Under the pieces are notes generated by a model, which saw nothing but the letters and a program-made list of their open reading frames with translations, did not search any database and was not told the origin of the DNA. Below, piece after piece: positions 7,227-15,454 of a stretch of 64,000 nucleotides of DNA. The stretch spans positions 6,448,001 through 6,512,000 of the forward strand of contig NZ_CP146614.1 of assembly GCF_037094685.1 (NCBI RefSeq). The letters are read 5' to 3'. Source of the stretch: Massilia sp. METH4 (GTDB taxonomy: Bacteria; Pseudomonadota; Gammaproteobacteria; Burkholderiales; Burkholderiaceae_D). Position 1 is the first letter of the stretch. Each line of letters starts with the position of its first letter. The position numbers and the translations under genes are program-made.

Positions 7227-9689
7227 ATGGCAGAACAAGAATCGAGACAGGCGGCGTTGACGCGCCGGGAATTCATGCTCGGCGCCGGCCTGGCGCTGGC
7301 CTTCCCCGGCCTGGCCGGCGCGCAAGGCGCCGTGCGGTCGGATGGCGCGCGAGACGACCTCGAACTGTGGTACGACCGCCCTGCCGGCCCCTGGGTCGAA
7401 GCGCTGCCGGTCGGGAATGGCCGCATCGGCGCGATGGTGTTCGGCCGGGTGGCGCAGGAGCGCTTGCAGTTGAACGAGGACACGCTCTTTGCCGGCGGCC
7501 CGCACGACCCGAACAATCCGGCGATGCGCGCGGCGCTGCCGAAGGTGCGCGCGCTGATCGACGCGGGCCGGTACAAGGAAGCGAGCGACCTCGCCGAGGA
7601 GCGGCTGCTGGCGAAGCCGAGCCGGCAGATGCCGTATGGCGCGGCCGGCGACCTGCTGATCGACTTCGAAGGTGCCGGCGCGCCCGCCGGGTACCGCCGC
7701 GACCTGGACATCGATTCCGCCGTGGCGAGCACGCGCCTGCGCACCGGCGGCAACGCGCACCTGCGCGAAACCTTCGCCAGCGCCAGCGACCAGGTGATCG
7801 TCACGCAGTTCAGCGCGGACAAGCCGATGTCCTTCCACGTCGGCTACCGGCATCCGGACAAGGCGCAGTACGACTCCACCCAACACAAAGGCCCCGTGAC
7901 GCGCCTGGATACCGGCGGCGCCGCATGGGACCACCGGGAAGACGACCGCGTCGTCACGCGCCCAACTACGCTGTCGATCCGGGCCGACGGCGACGGCTGC
8001 CTGCTGGTCGAAGGCCGCAATATCGCCGCCTTCGGCATCGAGGGCGCGCTGCGCTATGCCGTGCGCGTGAAGGTGGTGGGCGATGGCGAGATTGCCGTCG
8101 ATGGGGAGCGCATCGCGGTGCGCAACGCCAGGCGCGTCACGCTGCTGGTCGCGATGGCCACCAGCTACGTGAACTTCGCGGACGTCAGCGGCAACCCCGT
8201 CGCCAAGGTGCGGCGCCAGGTCGACGCGGCGGCGCGCAAGCCCTACGAAACCTTGAAGGCCGATCACCTGGCCGCGCACCGCGCCCTGTTCCGCGCGCTG
8301 TCATTGCGGATCGACGGCCCGGCATTGCCGAAGCGCACGACGAAGGAACGCATCGTGGCGCTGGCGGGTGGGCACGATGCGTCTCCCGATCCGGCGATGG
8401 CCGCACTGTACGTGCAATATGCGCGGTATCTGCTGCTGTCGTCGTCGCGCGCCGGCAGCCAGCCCGCGAACCTGCAGGGCCTGTGGAACGAAGGCACGAA
8501 CCCGCCGTGGGGCTCGAAGTACACGATCAACATCAACACGGAGATGAACTACTGGCCCGCCGGTCCCGCCAATCTCGGCACCTGCATGGAGCCGCTGGTG
8601 CGCATGGTCGAGGACCTGGCCGTGAAAGGCGCCGCCACGGCGCGCGACAGCTACGGCGCGCGCGGCTGGACGGCGCACCACAACACCGACCTGTGGCGCT
8701 CAACCGCCCCGATCGACGGCGCAAAATACGGCACCTGGCCCATGGGCGGGGCCTGGCTGTGCATGTCGCTGTGGGATCACTACGAATACCACCCCGACCC
8801 GGCTTACCTGAAGCGCATCTACCCGCTGCTCAAGGGCGCCAGCCTGTTCTTCCTCGACACGCTCGTGGAAGACCCGAAGGGGCGCGGCCTGGTCACGTCG
8901 CCATCGATGTCGCCGGAGAACATGCACCTGCCGGACGTGTCGATTTGCGCCGGCCCGGCGATGGACAGCCAGATCCTGCGCGACCTGTTCGCCCGCACGC
9001 TGCGGGCCCACGCGCTGCTGGGCGAGGCGGATGCGGACTTCGCGAAAGCCGTCGCCGCCGCCCGCGCGCGCCTGCCGGCCGACCGCGTCGGCGCCCAGGG
9101 CCAGTTGCAGGAATGGCTGGACGATTGGGATGCGCGCGCGCCCGACCAGCAGCACCGGCACGTCTCGCACCTGTACGCCGTCTATCCCAGCGACCAGATC
9201 AACGTGCGTGACACGCCGGAACTGGTCGCCGCCGCGAAGCACACGCTCGACACGCGCGGCGACCTGTCCACGGGCTGGGCCACGGCCTGGCGCCTGTGCC
9301 TGTGGGCACGCATGGGCGAAGGCGAGCGCGCGCATGCGATCCTGCTGGGATTGATGGGGCCCCTGCGCAGCTACCCGAACCTGTTCGACGCCCATCCGCC
9401 GTTCCAGGTCGACGGCAATTTCGGCGGCGCCGCCGGCATCCTGGAGATGATCGTGCAATCGTGGGGCGATGAGATCCGGCTGCTGCCCGCCCTGCCCCGC
9501 GCCTGGCCGGGCGGCGCGCTGCGCGGCGTGCGCGCCCGCGGCGGCATCGAGCTCGATATCGCGTGGCAGAATGGCCAGCTGGTGCGCGCCGCGCTGCGCG
9601 GCCCGGCCAATCAGTCGGTGAAGGTGAGATATCGCGACCGGCTGGTCACGGTGGCGCTCGGCCAGGACGGCCGGGCAAGCTATCGGTAG
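7227..9689 (+). CDS. GH95 alpha-L-fucosidase (or alpha-L-galactosidase)
   Basis: Exported glycoside hydrolase, 820 aa. A Tat-type signal (TRREFMLGAGLALAFPGLAGAQ) precedes the N-terminal beta-sandwich, which opens [30 protein letters not shown] as in GH95. The (alpha/alpha)6 catalytic region shows NLQGLWNE, NINTEMNYWPA (the Asn pair that assists catalysis in the family), SPSMSPEN (Glu, general acid) and DAHPPFQVDGNFGG. GH95 enzymes invert alpha-1,2-linked L-fucose or L-galactose, for example on xyloglucan. A GTG six bases earlier (7221) is an alternative start; AAAGG (7217-7221) supports the ATG. A second, more divergent GH95 is at 36609. It probably belongs with the divergent receptor. Confidence 0.9.
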   Translation: MAEQESRQAALTRREFMLGAGLALAFPGLAGAQGAVRSDGARDDLELWYDRPAGPWVEALPVGNGRIGAMVFGRVAQERLQLNEDTLFAGGPHDPNNPAMRAALPKVRALIDAGRYKEASDLAEERLLAKPSRQMPYGAAGDLLIDFEGAGAPAGYRRDLDIDSAVASTRLRTGGNAHLRETFASASDQVIVTQFSADKPMSFHVGYRHPDKAQYDSTQHKGPVTRLDTGGAAWDHREDDRVVTRPTTLSIRADGDGCLLVEGRNIAAFGIEGALRYAVRVKVVGDGEIAVDGERIAVRNARRVTLLVAMATSYVNFADVSGNPVAKVRRQVDAAARKPYETLKADHLAAHRALFRALSLRIDGPALPKRTTKERIVALAGGHDASPDPAMAALYVQYARYLLLSSSRAGSQPANLQGLWNEGTNPPWGSKYTININTEMNYWPAGPANLGTCMEPLVRMVEDLAVKGAATARDSYGARGWTAHHNTDLWRSTAPIDGAKYGTWPMGGAWLCMSLWDHYEYHPDPAYLKRIYPLLKGASLFFLDTLVEDPKGRGLVTSPSMSPENMHLPDVSICAGPAMDSQILRDLFARTLRAHALLGEADADFAKAVAAARARLPADRVGAQGQLQEWLDDWDARAPDQQHRHVSHLYAVYPSDQINVRDTPELVAAAKHTLDTRGDLSTGWATAWRLCLWARMGEGERAHAILLGLMGPLRSYPNLFDAHPPFQVDGNFGGAAGILEMIVQSWGDEIRLLPALPRAWPGGALRGVRARGGIELDIAWQNGQLVRAALRGPANQSVKVRYRDRLVTVALGQDGRASYR

Positions 9690-9712
9690 AACCGCCGTCG
9701 GGGGAAGTATCT

Positions 9713-9852
9713 GGTGTCGGACACTTTTCCGCGCGCTTCATGCGGAAAAGTGTCCGACACCGGTTTTCCTCTGCATTGCCTTGATCGCAGAATAGAACCG
9801 GTGTCGCACACTTTTTTCTGGGAAAAGCACCCAGAAAAAAATGTCCGACACC
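9713..9852. repeat. Double hairpin of the GGTGTCG repeat family (candidate bidirectional terminator)
   Basis: Hairpin 1 has perfect 20-base arms (9713-9732 and 9742-9761, starting GGTGTCGGACACTTTTCC) with a 9-base loop. Hairpin 2 has 23-base arms with few mismatches (9800-9822 and 9830-9852) and a T-rich stem. The linker holds CCGGTTTTCC, as in the element at 3.5 kb. It lies between the convergent ends of GH95 and the cupin gene. Confidence 0.8.
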
Positions 9853-9897
9853 GAGCCGCGGGCGCCGCCGACCAAGGCAAGCGCCGCGGAGAATCAC

Positions 9898-10284
9898 TCA
9901 ATGATGCCCATGCTCCGCCTCGTAGGCGTCCGCCTCGGCCTTGTTCTTGTGGATCGTGCCGTCGGGGTGTTCCGGCGGCGTGTACAGCGTGTACAGCTTC
10001 AGCGGCTCGCTGCCCGTATTGATCACGTTGTGATGCGTGCCGGCCGGGATCACAACACCCACGCCGTCTTCCAGCGCATGCTCCTCGCCGTCGAGGATCG
10101 CCTTGCCCTGCCCCGCTTCCACGCGGATGAACTGGTCGGTGTCGTCGTGCTGCTCGGCGCCGATCTCCTCGCCGGCCTGCAGGGTCATCACCACGAGCTG
10201 GCTTTGCTTGGTGGTGAACAGCACTTCGCGGAAGTACTCGTTGGAGAGGGTCTTTTCTTCGAGGTTGATGCTGAATCCGGCCAT
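9898..10284 (-). CDS. Small cupin-domain protein
   Basis: A 128-aa single-domain cupin, probably cytoplasmic since it has no signal peptide. The start ATG follows GAAGGAG. Motif 1, GAEQHDDTDQFIRVEAGQGKA, gives the H-x-x-x-x-x-x-E metal-ligand pattern. Motif 2 is PAGTHHNVINTG. Homologues are often annotated as cupin or mannose-6-phosphate-isomerase-like proteins; the substrate is unknown. It lies 86 bases downstream of ilvE on the same strand, so co-transcription is possible. The C-terminus is His/Glu-rich (EAEHGHH). Confidence 0.8.
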   Translation of the reverse strand: MAGFSINLEEKTLSNEYFREVLFTTKQSQLVVMTLQAGEEIGAEQHDDTDQFIRVEAGQGKAILDGEEHALEDGVGVVIPAGTHHNVINTGSEPLKLYTLYTPPEHPDGTIHKNKAEADAYEAEHGHH

Positions 10285-10370
10285 GATTGCTCCTTCTGGG
10301 TTACCAATATTGCTTTGTACCACATTAGAGCGATTCGCGTCGGCGGCGGCCACCGCCGACGCGGCCGGCA

Positions 10371-11474
10371 TTACGCCAGCGCGACCTGGTGCAGCCAGCC
10401 GTGCTTGTCCTCGGCGGTACCGCGCTGGATACCCAGCAGCGCGTCGCGCATGGCCAGGGCGACCGGGCCATTCTCGTTGTTGTTGACGGTGACTTCGAAG
10501 CCGCGGCCCTTGATCAGGCCCACCGGCGTGATGACGGCGGCGGTGCCGCACGCAAACACCTCGGAAATTTCTCCGGATTCGATGGCCTTGCGCACTTCGG
10601 TCAGCGACAGGCGGCGCTCTTCGGCAGCATAGCCCACGTCGGCGGCCAGTTGCAGCAGGGTCGAGCGCGTGATGCCGGGCAGCAGCGTGCCGGTCAGCTG
10701 CGGAGTGACGATGACGGGCTTGCCATCCTTCTGGTACACGAAGAACAGGTTCATGCCGCCCATCTCTTCGATGTACTCGCGCTCGATCGCGTCCAGCCAG
10801 ATCACCTGGTCGCAGCCGTGCTCCTGCGCCTCGGCCTGCGCCAGCAGGCTGGCCGCGTAGTTCCCGGCGCACTTGGCTTCACCGGTGCCGCCCGGCGCGG
10901 CGCGCACGTATTCCTTGCTGGCCCACACGCTGACCGGCTTCAGGCCTTGCGGGAAGTACTCGCCGGCCGGCGACGCGATCAGCAGGAACAGGTATTCCTC
11001 GGACGGGCGCACGCCCAGGAACGGATCGGTCGCGATCATGAACGGCCGCAGGTACAGGCTCTCGCCCGAACCGGACGGCACCCACGCCTGGTCGATCTTC
11101 ACCAGCGCCTCGGCCGCGCCGATGAACAGTTCCTTCGGAATGGCCGGCATCGCCAGGCGGTGCGCGCTGCGGTTGAAGCGCTCGCCGTTCTGCTCGGGGC
11201 GGAACAGGCTGACCGAACCGTCCGGCTGGCGATAGGCCTTGAAGCCCTCGAAGATCGCCTGGCCATAGTGCAGCACGGAAGCCGAAGGATCGAGCGACAG
11301 CGGGCCGTAGGGCTTCACTTCCGGATCGTGCCAGGCACCGTTGCTGTACTTGACGACGGCCATGTGGTCGGTGAACACGCGGCCGAACTTGATGGCCTTG
11401 AGCTTCTGCTCGCGGTCGGCGTCGGAGGCGGGGTTCGTGGAAGGGGTGATTTTGAACGTGGTATCGAGGGACAT
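10371..11474 (-). CDS. ilvE: Branched-chain amino acid aminotransferase
   Basis: Pyridoxal-phosphate fold-type IV transaminase, 367 aa, interconverting Leu/Ile/Val and their 2-keto acids. The start (MSLDTTFKITPS) is chosen for family length; frames upstream are not conserved. Recognisable segments are LHYGQAIFEGFKAYR, YLRPFMIATD, GTGEAKCAGNYAASL (Lys201, the expected PLP Schiff-base lysine), EEMGGMNLFFV, and the phosphate-loop-like EVFACGTAAVITPVG. It has the type II branched-chain transaminase length. No ilv or leu neighbours are present. Confidence 0.95.
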   Translation of the reverse strand: MSLDTTFKITPSTNPASDADREQKLKAIKFGRVFTDHMAVVKYSNGAWHDPEVKPYGPLSLDPSASVLHYGQAIFEGFKAYRQPDGSVSLFRPEQNGERFNRSAHRLAMPAIPKELFIGAAEALVKIDQAWVPSGSGESLYLRPFMIATDPFLGVRPSEEYLFLLIASPAGEYFPQGLKPVSVWASKEYVRAAPGGTGEAKCAGNYAASLLAQAEAQEHGCDQVIWLDAIEREYIEEMGGMNLFFVYQKDGKPVIVTPQLTGTLLPGITRSTLLQLAADVGYAAEERRLSLTEVRKAIESGEISEVFACGTAAVITPVGLIKGRGFEVTVNNNENGPVALAMRDALLGIQRGTAEDKHGWLHQVALA

Positions 11475-11578
11475 GTCGAAAACTGCGGAAAACGGAGTTG
11501 ATCGTCGGGGGAGTTTAACACGTGGCCGGCGCATGCCTTTACCCCACCGGCGGGCGGCCGGAGTCGGCCCAAGTGCGA

Positions 11579-11644
11579 AAAAATGGGGACAGACCCCATT
11601 TTCCAAGAAATGTTTCCTGAAAAATGGGGTCTGTCCCCATTTTT
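11579..11644. repeat. GGGGACAGACCCC inverted repeat (candidate terminator)
   Basis: AAAAATGGGGACAGACCCC (from 11579) and its reverse complement AAAAATGGGGTCTGTCCCC (from 11620, followed by a T tract) form one long stem. The inner spacer itself pairs (GAAA/TTTC). It lies between the end of the DUF2264 gene and the start of ilvE, both on the minus strand, so it may terminate the polysaccharide operon before or after the housekeeping gene. Confidence 0.75.
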
Positions 11645-11658
11645 GAAGCAACTTCAGG

Positions 11659-12927
11659 TCAATAGTTCACCGGATAATCCTTCGCGAACTTCGCCCCGGA
11701 ATACGCCTTCTTCTGCGTCCAGTCCAGCGCCGGCGTGGTCCAGAAGCTGTCCGAAGCCGGTAGCCCGAGCGCGAGGAAGCCGGCCGAGGCAATGTACATG
11801 CTGCCGTTGTTCGAATACCAGTCGCCCAGCTCCGGCTGGTGCCCCATGAAGCCGATCGTCAGGTAGCCATCCTTTGTAAAATTCGAGGGCGTGGTCCAGA
11901 TCGCGCGGTGGGCGGCGTCCAGCGCGGCGCGCACCTGGCCTTCCGGAAGCGCCTTCGGCAGCTTCTTGCGCCATGCGAGCAGCGCCAGCGGCTGGAACAC
12001 GGCAGTGCGGTAGGTCAGCGAGCGGCCGACCGGCGGCCACGTGCCCTGCGGCGAGATGAAGCGCTCCAGGTGTTCGCCGAAGCGGCCCATGCGCTGGTAG
12101 GCCTGGACCAGCAGCTCTTCCGGCTTGCCGTTCCAGAACGGGCCCTTGTGCTTCGCCAGCACTTCGAGGATCTCCACCAGCATCGGGTACATCACGTAGG
12201 AGCTGTAGTAATCGAAGTGGAACGTCTCGCCATCCTTGATCCAGCCGTCGCCCACGTACCACTCGTTGACCTTGCGGATCGCCACGTTCATGCGCATCGG
12301 GTCGTGCTCCTCGCCGATCGACAGCAGGAAGGCTTCGTTCATCGCGGCGAACAGCAGCCAGTTGATGTACGGCGGCTCGATCACGCGCAAGCCCTTGACC
12401 ACCTCGACGATGCGGCGTTTCGTCGTCGCGTCCAGCGGTTCCCACAACGCCTTCGGCGCGCGCATCAGCGCGTTCGTGAAGTACGCCGAATCGACGAGCG
12501 CCTGGCCATGCCCCTTCCACGTCAGGTAATCGGGGCTCTTCGGATCGACCGAGTGCACATAGCTCTGCACCGCCAGGCTGGCCAGGCGCTTCCTGGCCTT
12601 GCCCTCGGCCGTGCCGTCGTCCGGCAGTTCCAGCCACGGCGCCATGCCGGCGATCAGGCGGCCGAACGCTTCGAGGTAGGCGACGTTTTTATCGCGGCCA
12701 TCCCATGTGGGACTCACCTCCAGCTGGAAAGTCTTTTTCAGCTGCCCCTTCGCCATGTTCGCCAGCACCGGCTCGGCCATCTTCTGCATCAGGCCGAGCT
12801 GGAAGGCGCGGGCATCGCCCGGCGCGGTGTCGGCGGCCAGTGCATTGCCACCCCCAGGCAGCAGGCCCGGGGCCGTGTAAGCGGCGGGCGCGGCGGCCAG
12901 CGCGCGCATGAAGTGTCGGCGTTCCAT
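11659..12927 (-). CDS. DUF2264 family protein (possible glycoside hydrolase)
   Basis: A 422-aa exported protein with a Tat-like signal (MERRHFMRALAAAPAAYTAPG). The body is an (alpha/alpha)-barrel-like DUF2264 domain with RDKNVAYLEAFGRLIAGMAPWLEL, EPPYINWLLFAAMNEAFLL and YVGDGWIKDGETFHFDYYSSYVMYPML-type motifs. DUF2264 members recur in rhamnogalacturonan and arabinogalactan loci. I believe some have been classed as GH154 beta-glucuronidases, but I cannot confirm that this one is. Its ATG overlaps the GH105 stop (TGATG at 12929-12925), so it is the last gene of a translationally coupled operon. Confidence 0.8.
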   Translation of the reverse strand: MERRHFMRALAAAPAAYTAPGLLPGGGNALAADTAPGDARAFQLGLMQKMAEPVLANMAKGQLKKTFQLEVSPTWDGRDKNVAYLEAFGRLIAGMAPWLELPDDGTAEGKARKRLASLAVQSYVHSVDPKSPDYLTWKGHGQALVDSAYFTNALMRAPKALWEPLDATTKRRIVEVVKGLRVIEPPYINWLLFAAMNEAFLLSIGEEHDPMRMNVAIRKVNEWYVGDGWIKDGETFHFDYYSSYVMYPMLVEILEVLAKHKGPFWNGKPEELLVQAYQRMGRFGEHLERFISPQGTWPPVGRSLTYRTAVFQPLALLAWRKKLPKALPEGQVRAALDAAHRAIWTTPSNFTKDGYLTIGFMGHQPELGDWYSNNGSMYIASAGFLALGLPASDSFWTTPALDWTQKKAYSGAKFAKDYPVNY

Positions 12928-14090
12928 CAGCGAGCCTCCTTGTCGATCAGCCGCACCATTTCCGCCCCCGCCAGCAGGAAGGCGCCCACGCCGAAATGCG
13001 CGGTCGAGTTCCTGTCCACCACCTGGCCGGGAATCGCCCGGTCGCCGATCGGCTGCACATAGCCCAGCCGGCCGTCCGGCTGCACCGCCACCGTGGTCAG
13101 GTAGGCCCAGCCCTTTTGCGCGGTCGGCAGGTATTCGCTCCGGTCCAGCAGGCCGTTATTGATGCCCCACAGGTAACCGTATGTGAAGAAGGCCGTGCCC
13201 GAGGTTTCCGGCCCCGGCGCGTGGGCCGGGTCGAGCAGGCTGCGCGTCCAGTAGCCATCGGCATGCTGCGCCTTCTTCAGCGAGGCGGCCATGTCGCGGA
13301 ACACCTGTTCATACTCGGCGCGGTGCGGGTCGTCCTTCGGCAGGTCGTCCAGCACGCGCGGCAGCGCCGCGAACACCCAGCCCACGCCGCGCGACCAGAA
13401 GTCCTTGCCGCCATTGCTGCTCTTGTGCTTCGGGTAGACGTAGCGCACGTCGCGGTAGAACAGCTTGGCCTCCTCGTCGTACATGATCTTGCGCGCATGG
13501 GCGAAGTACGCGTGCATCTTGGCCAGATACTGCTGGTTGCCGGTAATGCTGTACAGGCGGCTCATCACCGGCATGCCCATGTACAGCCCGTCGGACCACC
13601 ACCAGTAGTCATCGTTCGGCGTGCTCATCTGGTATTCCATTACCTCGCGGGCGCGGGCGATCTTCACGGGATCGGGCGAGAGCTTGTACAGGTCCGCATA
13701 GACCTGGAAGCATGTCTGCCAGTCGCCGAACAGCACGTGCTCGTCCGTTTCGCCGTAGGTGTACTTCCACTTGGCCTTGTCGGTGGACTTCGCGCCCATC
13801 CACTTGTTGTGCTCCGCCCAGTCCTGCGTATAGCGCAGGTATGCGGGGTTCTTCGTGATCTTCCACGCCTCCATATTGCCGGTGTGGTAAGCGGCCACGT
13901 TCCAGAACGGCCACTCCCGCGCCGGTGTCGTCTTTTGCCAATAGCCGTTCACCTTGTCCATCACGGCCACCACTTCCGCCCTGCCTTCCGGCTTGTGCGC
14001 CGCTTGTTGCGAGGCGCATCCGGCCAGCACGAACACGGCCGCCAGCAGCACGCCTCTCATTGCGTATTGGTTCTTCACCACTTGCTTCAT
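12927..14090 (-). CDS. GH105 unsaturated rhamnogalacturonyl/uronyl hydrolase, lipoprotein
   Basis: A 387-aa family GH105 enzyme that removes delta-4,5-unsaturated uronic acids from lyase products by hydration. The signal sequence ends in a lipobox, VLAGC (Cys25), so it is probably membrane-anchored in the periplasm. The (alpha/alpha)6 barrel shows REWPFWNVAAYHTGNMEAW, WWWSDGLYMGMPVMSRL (with the Asp expected to be catalytic), SRGVGWVFAALPRVL, GYWTRSLLD and ETSGTAFFTYGYLWG, all typical of the family. The start (14090) overlaps the stop of the propeller gene (ATGA) and follows GGAG; M11 is an alternative. A neighbouring lyase or hydrolase would supply its substrate. Confidence 0.88.
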   Translation of the reverse strand: MKQVVKNQYAMRGVLLAAVFVLAGCASQQAAHKPEGRAEVVAVMDKVNGYWQKTTPAREWPFWNVAAYHTGNMEAWKITKNPAYLRYTQDWAEHNKWMGAKSTDKAKWKYTYGETDEHVLFGDWQTCFQVYADLYKLSPDPVKIARAREVMEYQMSTPNDDYWWWSDGLYMGMPVMSRLYSITGNQQYLAKMHAYFAHARKIMYDEEAKLFYRDVRYVYPKHKSSNGGKDFWSRGVGWVFAALPRVLDDLPKDDPHRAEYEQVFRDMAASLKKAQHADGYWTRSLLDPAHAPGPETSGTAFFTYGYLWGINNGLLDRSEYLPTAQKGWAYLTTVAVQPDGRLGYVQPIGDRAIPGQVVDRNSTAHFGVGAFLLAGAEMVRLIDKEAR

Positions 14091-15454
14091 CGATTCCACT
14101 CCTTTGGTTTGAACTCCAGCACGCGCACCATCGTCGGCGCGCCCCGTGCCAGTCCTTCGCCATCCGCCTGCCGCACTTCCTGCACGAACAGGTTCAATTC
14201 CCCGGCGCGCCGCCAGCGCTCCGGGTCGAGGTTCGGTTCCCAAGCACCCACAGACCCTTCGGTGAGATCGCGCACCGTCCATCCGCCCTTCGCCACGTCG
14301 ACCAGCGCTGCCGACACACGGCTGCCCCGCTCCTCGTCCCGGAACAGCAGCAGCGCATGGGCGCCCCGCTCGTCGACGACGAGCTGCGGCCGCGAGACGG
14401 GGATCGCTTTCGTGCCCATGCCGGACAGGGAGAACAGGGTGCGCCGGAACGGCAGGTCCAGCGTGCCCCAGCCGGCATCGCCCCGGTACACGATGCGGTA
14501 TTGCGGCACGGTCTCGCCCGCGTTGCGCCAGTAGGTGGCGATGTACGGCCGGCCCGCGCCATCGGCGGCCATCGCGGTCTGGTTGATCAACTCACTGTTC
14601 CGCGGCACCCGCGCCGCCACCTCGGCCGTCGCTTCCGTGACCGGCAGCGCCAGCCGGCGCCCCGTGCTGTCTTCCCACGTCACGCCGCCGTCGCGCGAGC
14701 GGGCGTAGGCGATGTCGTGGTTGCTGGCCACGTCCGGCGATTCGCGCCAGGTCCAGGAGACGTGTACCGTGCCCTGCCCGTCCACGGCCGCCTGCCAGTA
14801 GGCGTTGCGCCTGCCTTCGCCGGAAATCAGGTTGTCGTGCAAGCGCGTCCATCGCCGCGACGACGGATCGTAGCGGTTCACCACCAGGTTGCCCCGGCCG
14901 GAACCACCGTCGCGGTACAGGAACAGCATGGCGCCGCCGGCGAGCGGATGGAACTCTGGATAGGTGACGGAACGTTCGTCGCGGCCCGTCATCGGCTCCT
15001 CGGCACCCAGCGCGAGCGCATGGGGCGCCACGCCCCGCGCATAGCGCAGCGGCCCGTTGTGGTGGTCGAACGCCACGTGCAGCACGCCGGTGGCGTCCAG
15101 CCCGATGCTGATGCTGTTGTGGGCGTCGCGCACATTGCCCCGGTACTGTGTGGGCGCCAGTTCCCATTGCGAGGCGCCCAGCCTGCGCTTGCCCAGCACC
15201 ACGCGCCCCTCGGCATCGTAGAACGCGATGAACTGCATCGCGCCGTCGCTGACCAGCGCGTGGCGGCGGAAGATCACCGCGTTCACGGAGTTGTCCGCCC
15301 ACCCGGGCGCCACGTCGACGAGGCGAACATCGGCAAGGTCGGCGCCAAGACCGGCGGCAGGTTCGACGGCACTGCGGCCGGCGAGGTGCGCGCAGCCGCC
15401 CGCCGCGACGAGCAGCGCGAGCGCCGCGCCCGGCCGCAGTATCGTCATCCACAT
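14087..15454 (-). CDS. BNR_4-type beta-propeller lipoprotein (lyase or rhamnosidase candidate)
   Basis: A 455-aa predicted lipoprotein (VAAGGC, Cys21) with a seven-bladed-propeller repeat pattern. Segments such as VRDAHNSISIGLDATGVLH and VAFDHHNGPLRYARG match the BNR_4 family, which includes PL24/PL25 ulvan lyases and GH145/PL27-type enzymes acting on rhamnose-glucuronate linkages. Which activity applies cannot be settled by eye. Adjacent GH105 and DUF2264 favour a uronic-acid-containing substrate. The gene starts within the TonB-receptor stop (TGATG at 15456-15452) and ends within the GH105 start (ATGA), so all three are coupled. A GTG one codon upstream is less likely. Confidence 0.75.
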   Translation of the reverse strand: MWMTILRPGAALALLVAAGGCAHLAGRSAVEPAAGLGADLADVRLVDVAPGWADNSVNAVIFRRHALVSDGAMQFIAFYDAEGRVVLGKRRLGASQWELAPTQYRGNVRDAHNSISIGLDATGVLHVAFDHHNGPLRYARGVAPHALALGAEEPMTGRDERSVTYPEFHPLAGGAMLFLYRDGGSGRGNLVVNRYDPSSRRWTRLHDNLISGEGRRNAYWQAAVDGQGTVHVSWTWRESPDVASNHDIAYARSRDGGVTWEDSTGRRLALPVTEATAEVAARVPRNSELINQTAMAADGAGRPYIATYWRNAGETVPQYRIVYRGDAGWGTLDLPFRRTLFSLSGMGTKAIPVSRPQLVVDERGAHALLLFRDEERGSRVSAALVDVAKGGWTVRDLTEGSVGAWEPNLDPERWRRAGELNLFVQEVRQADGEGLARGAPTMVRVLEFKPKEWNR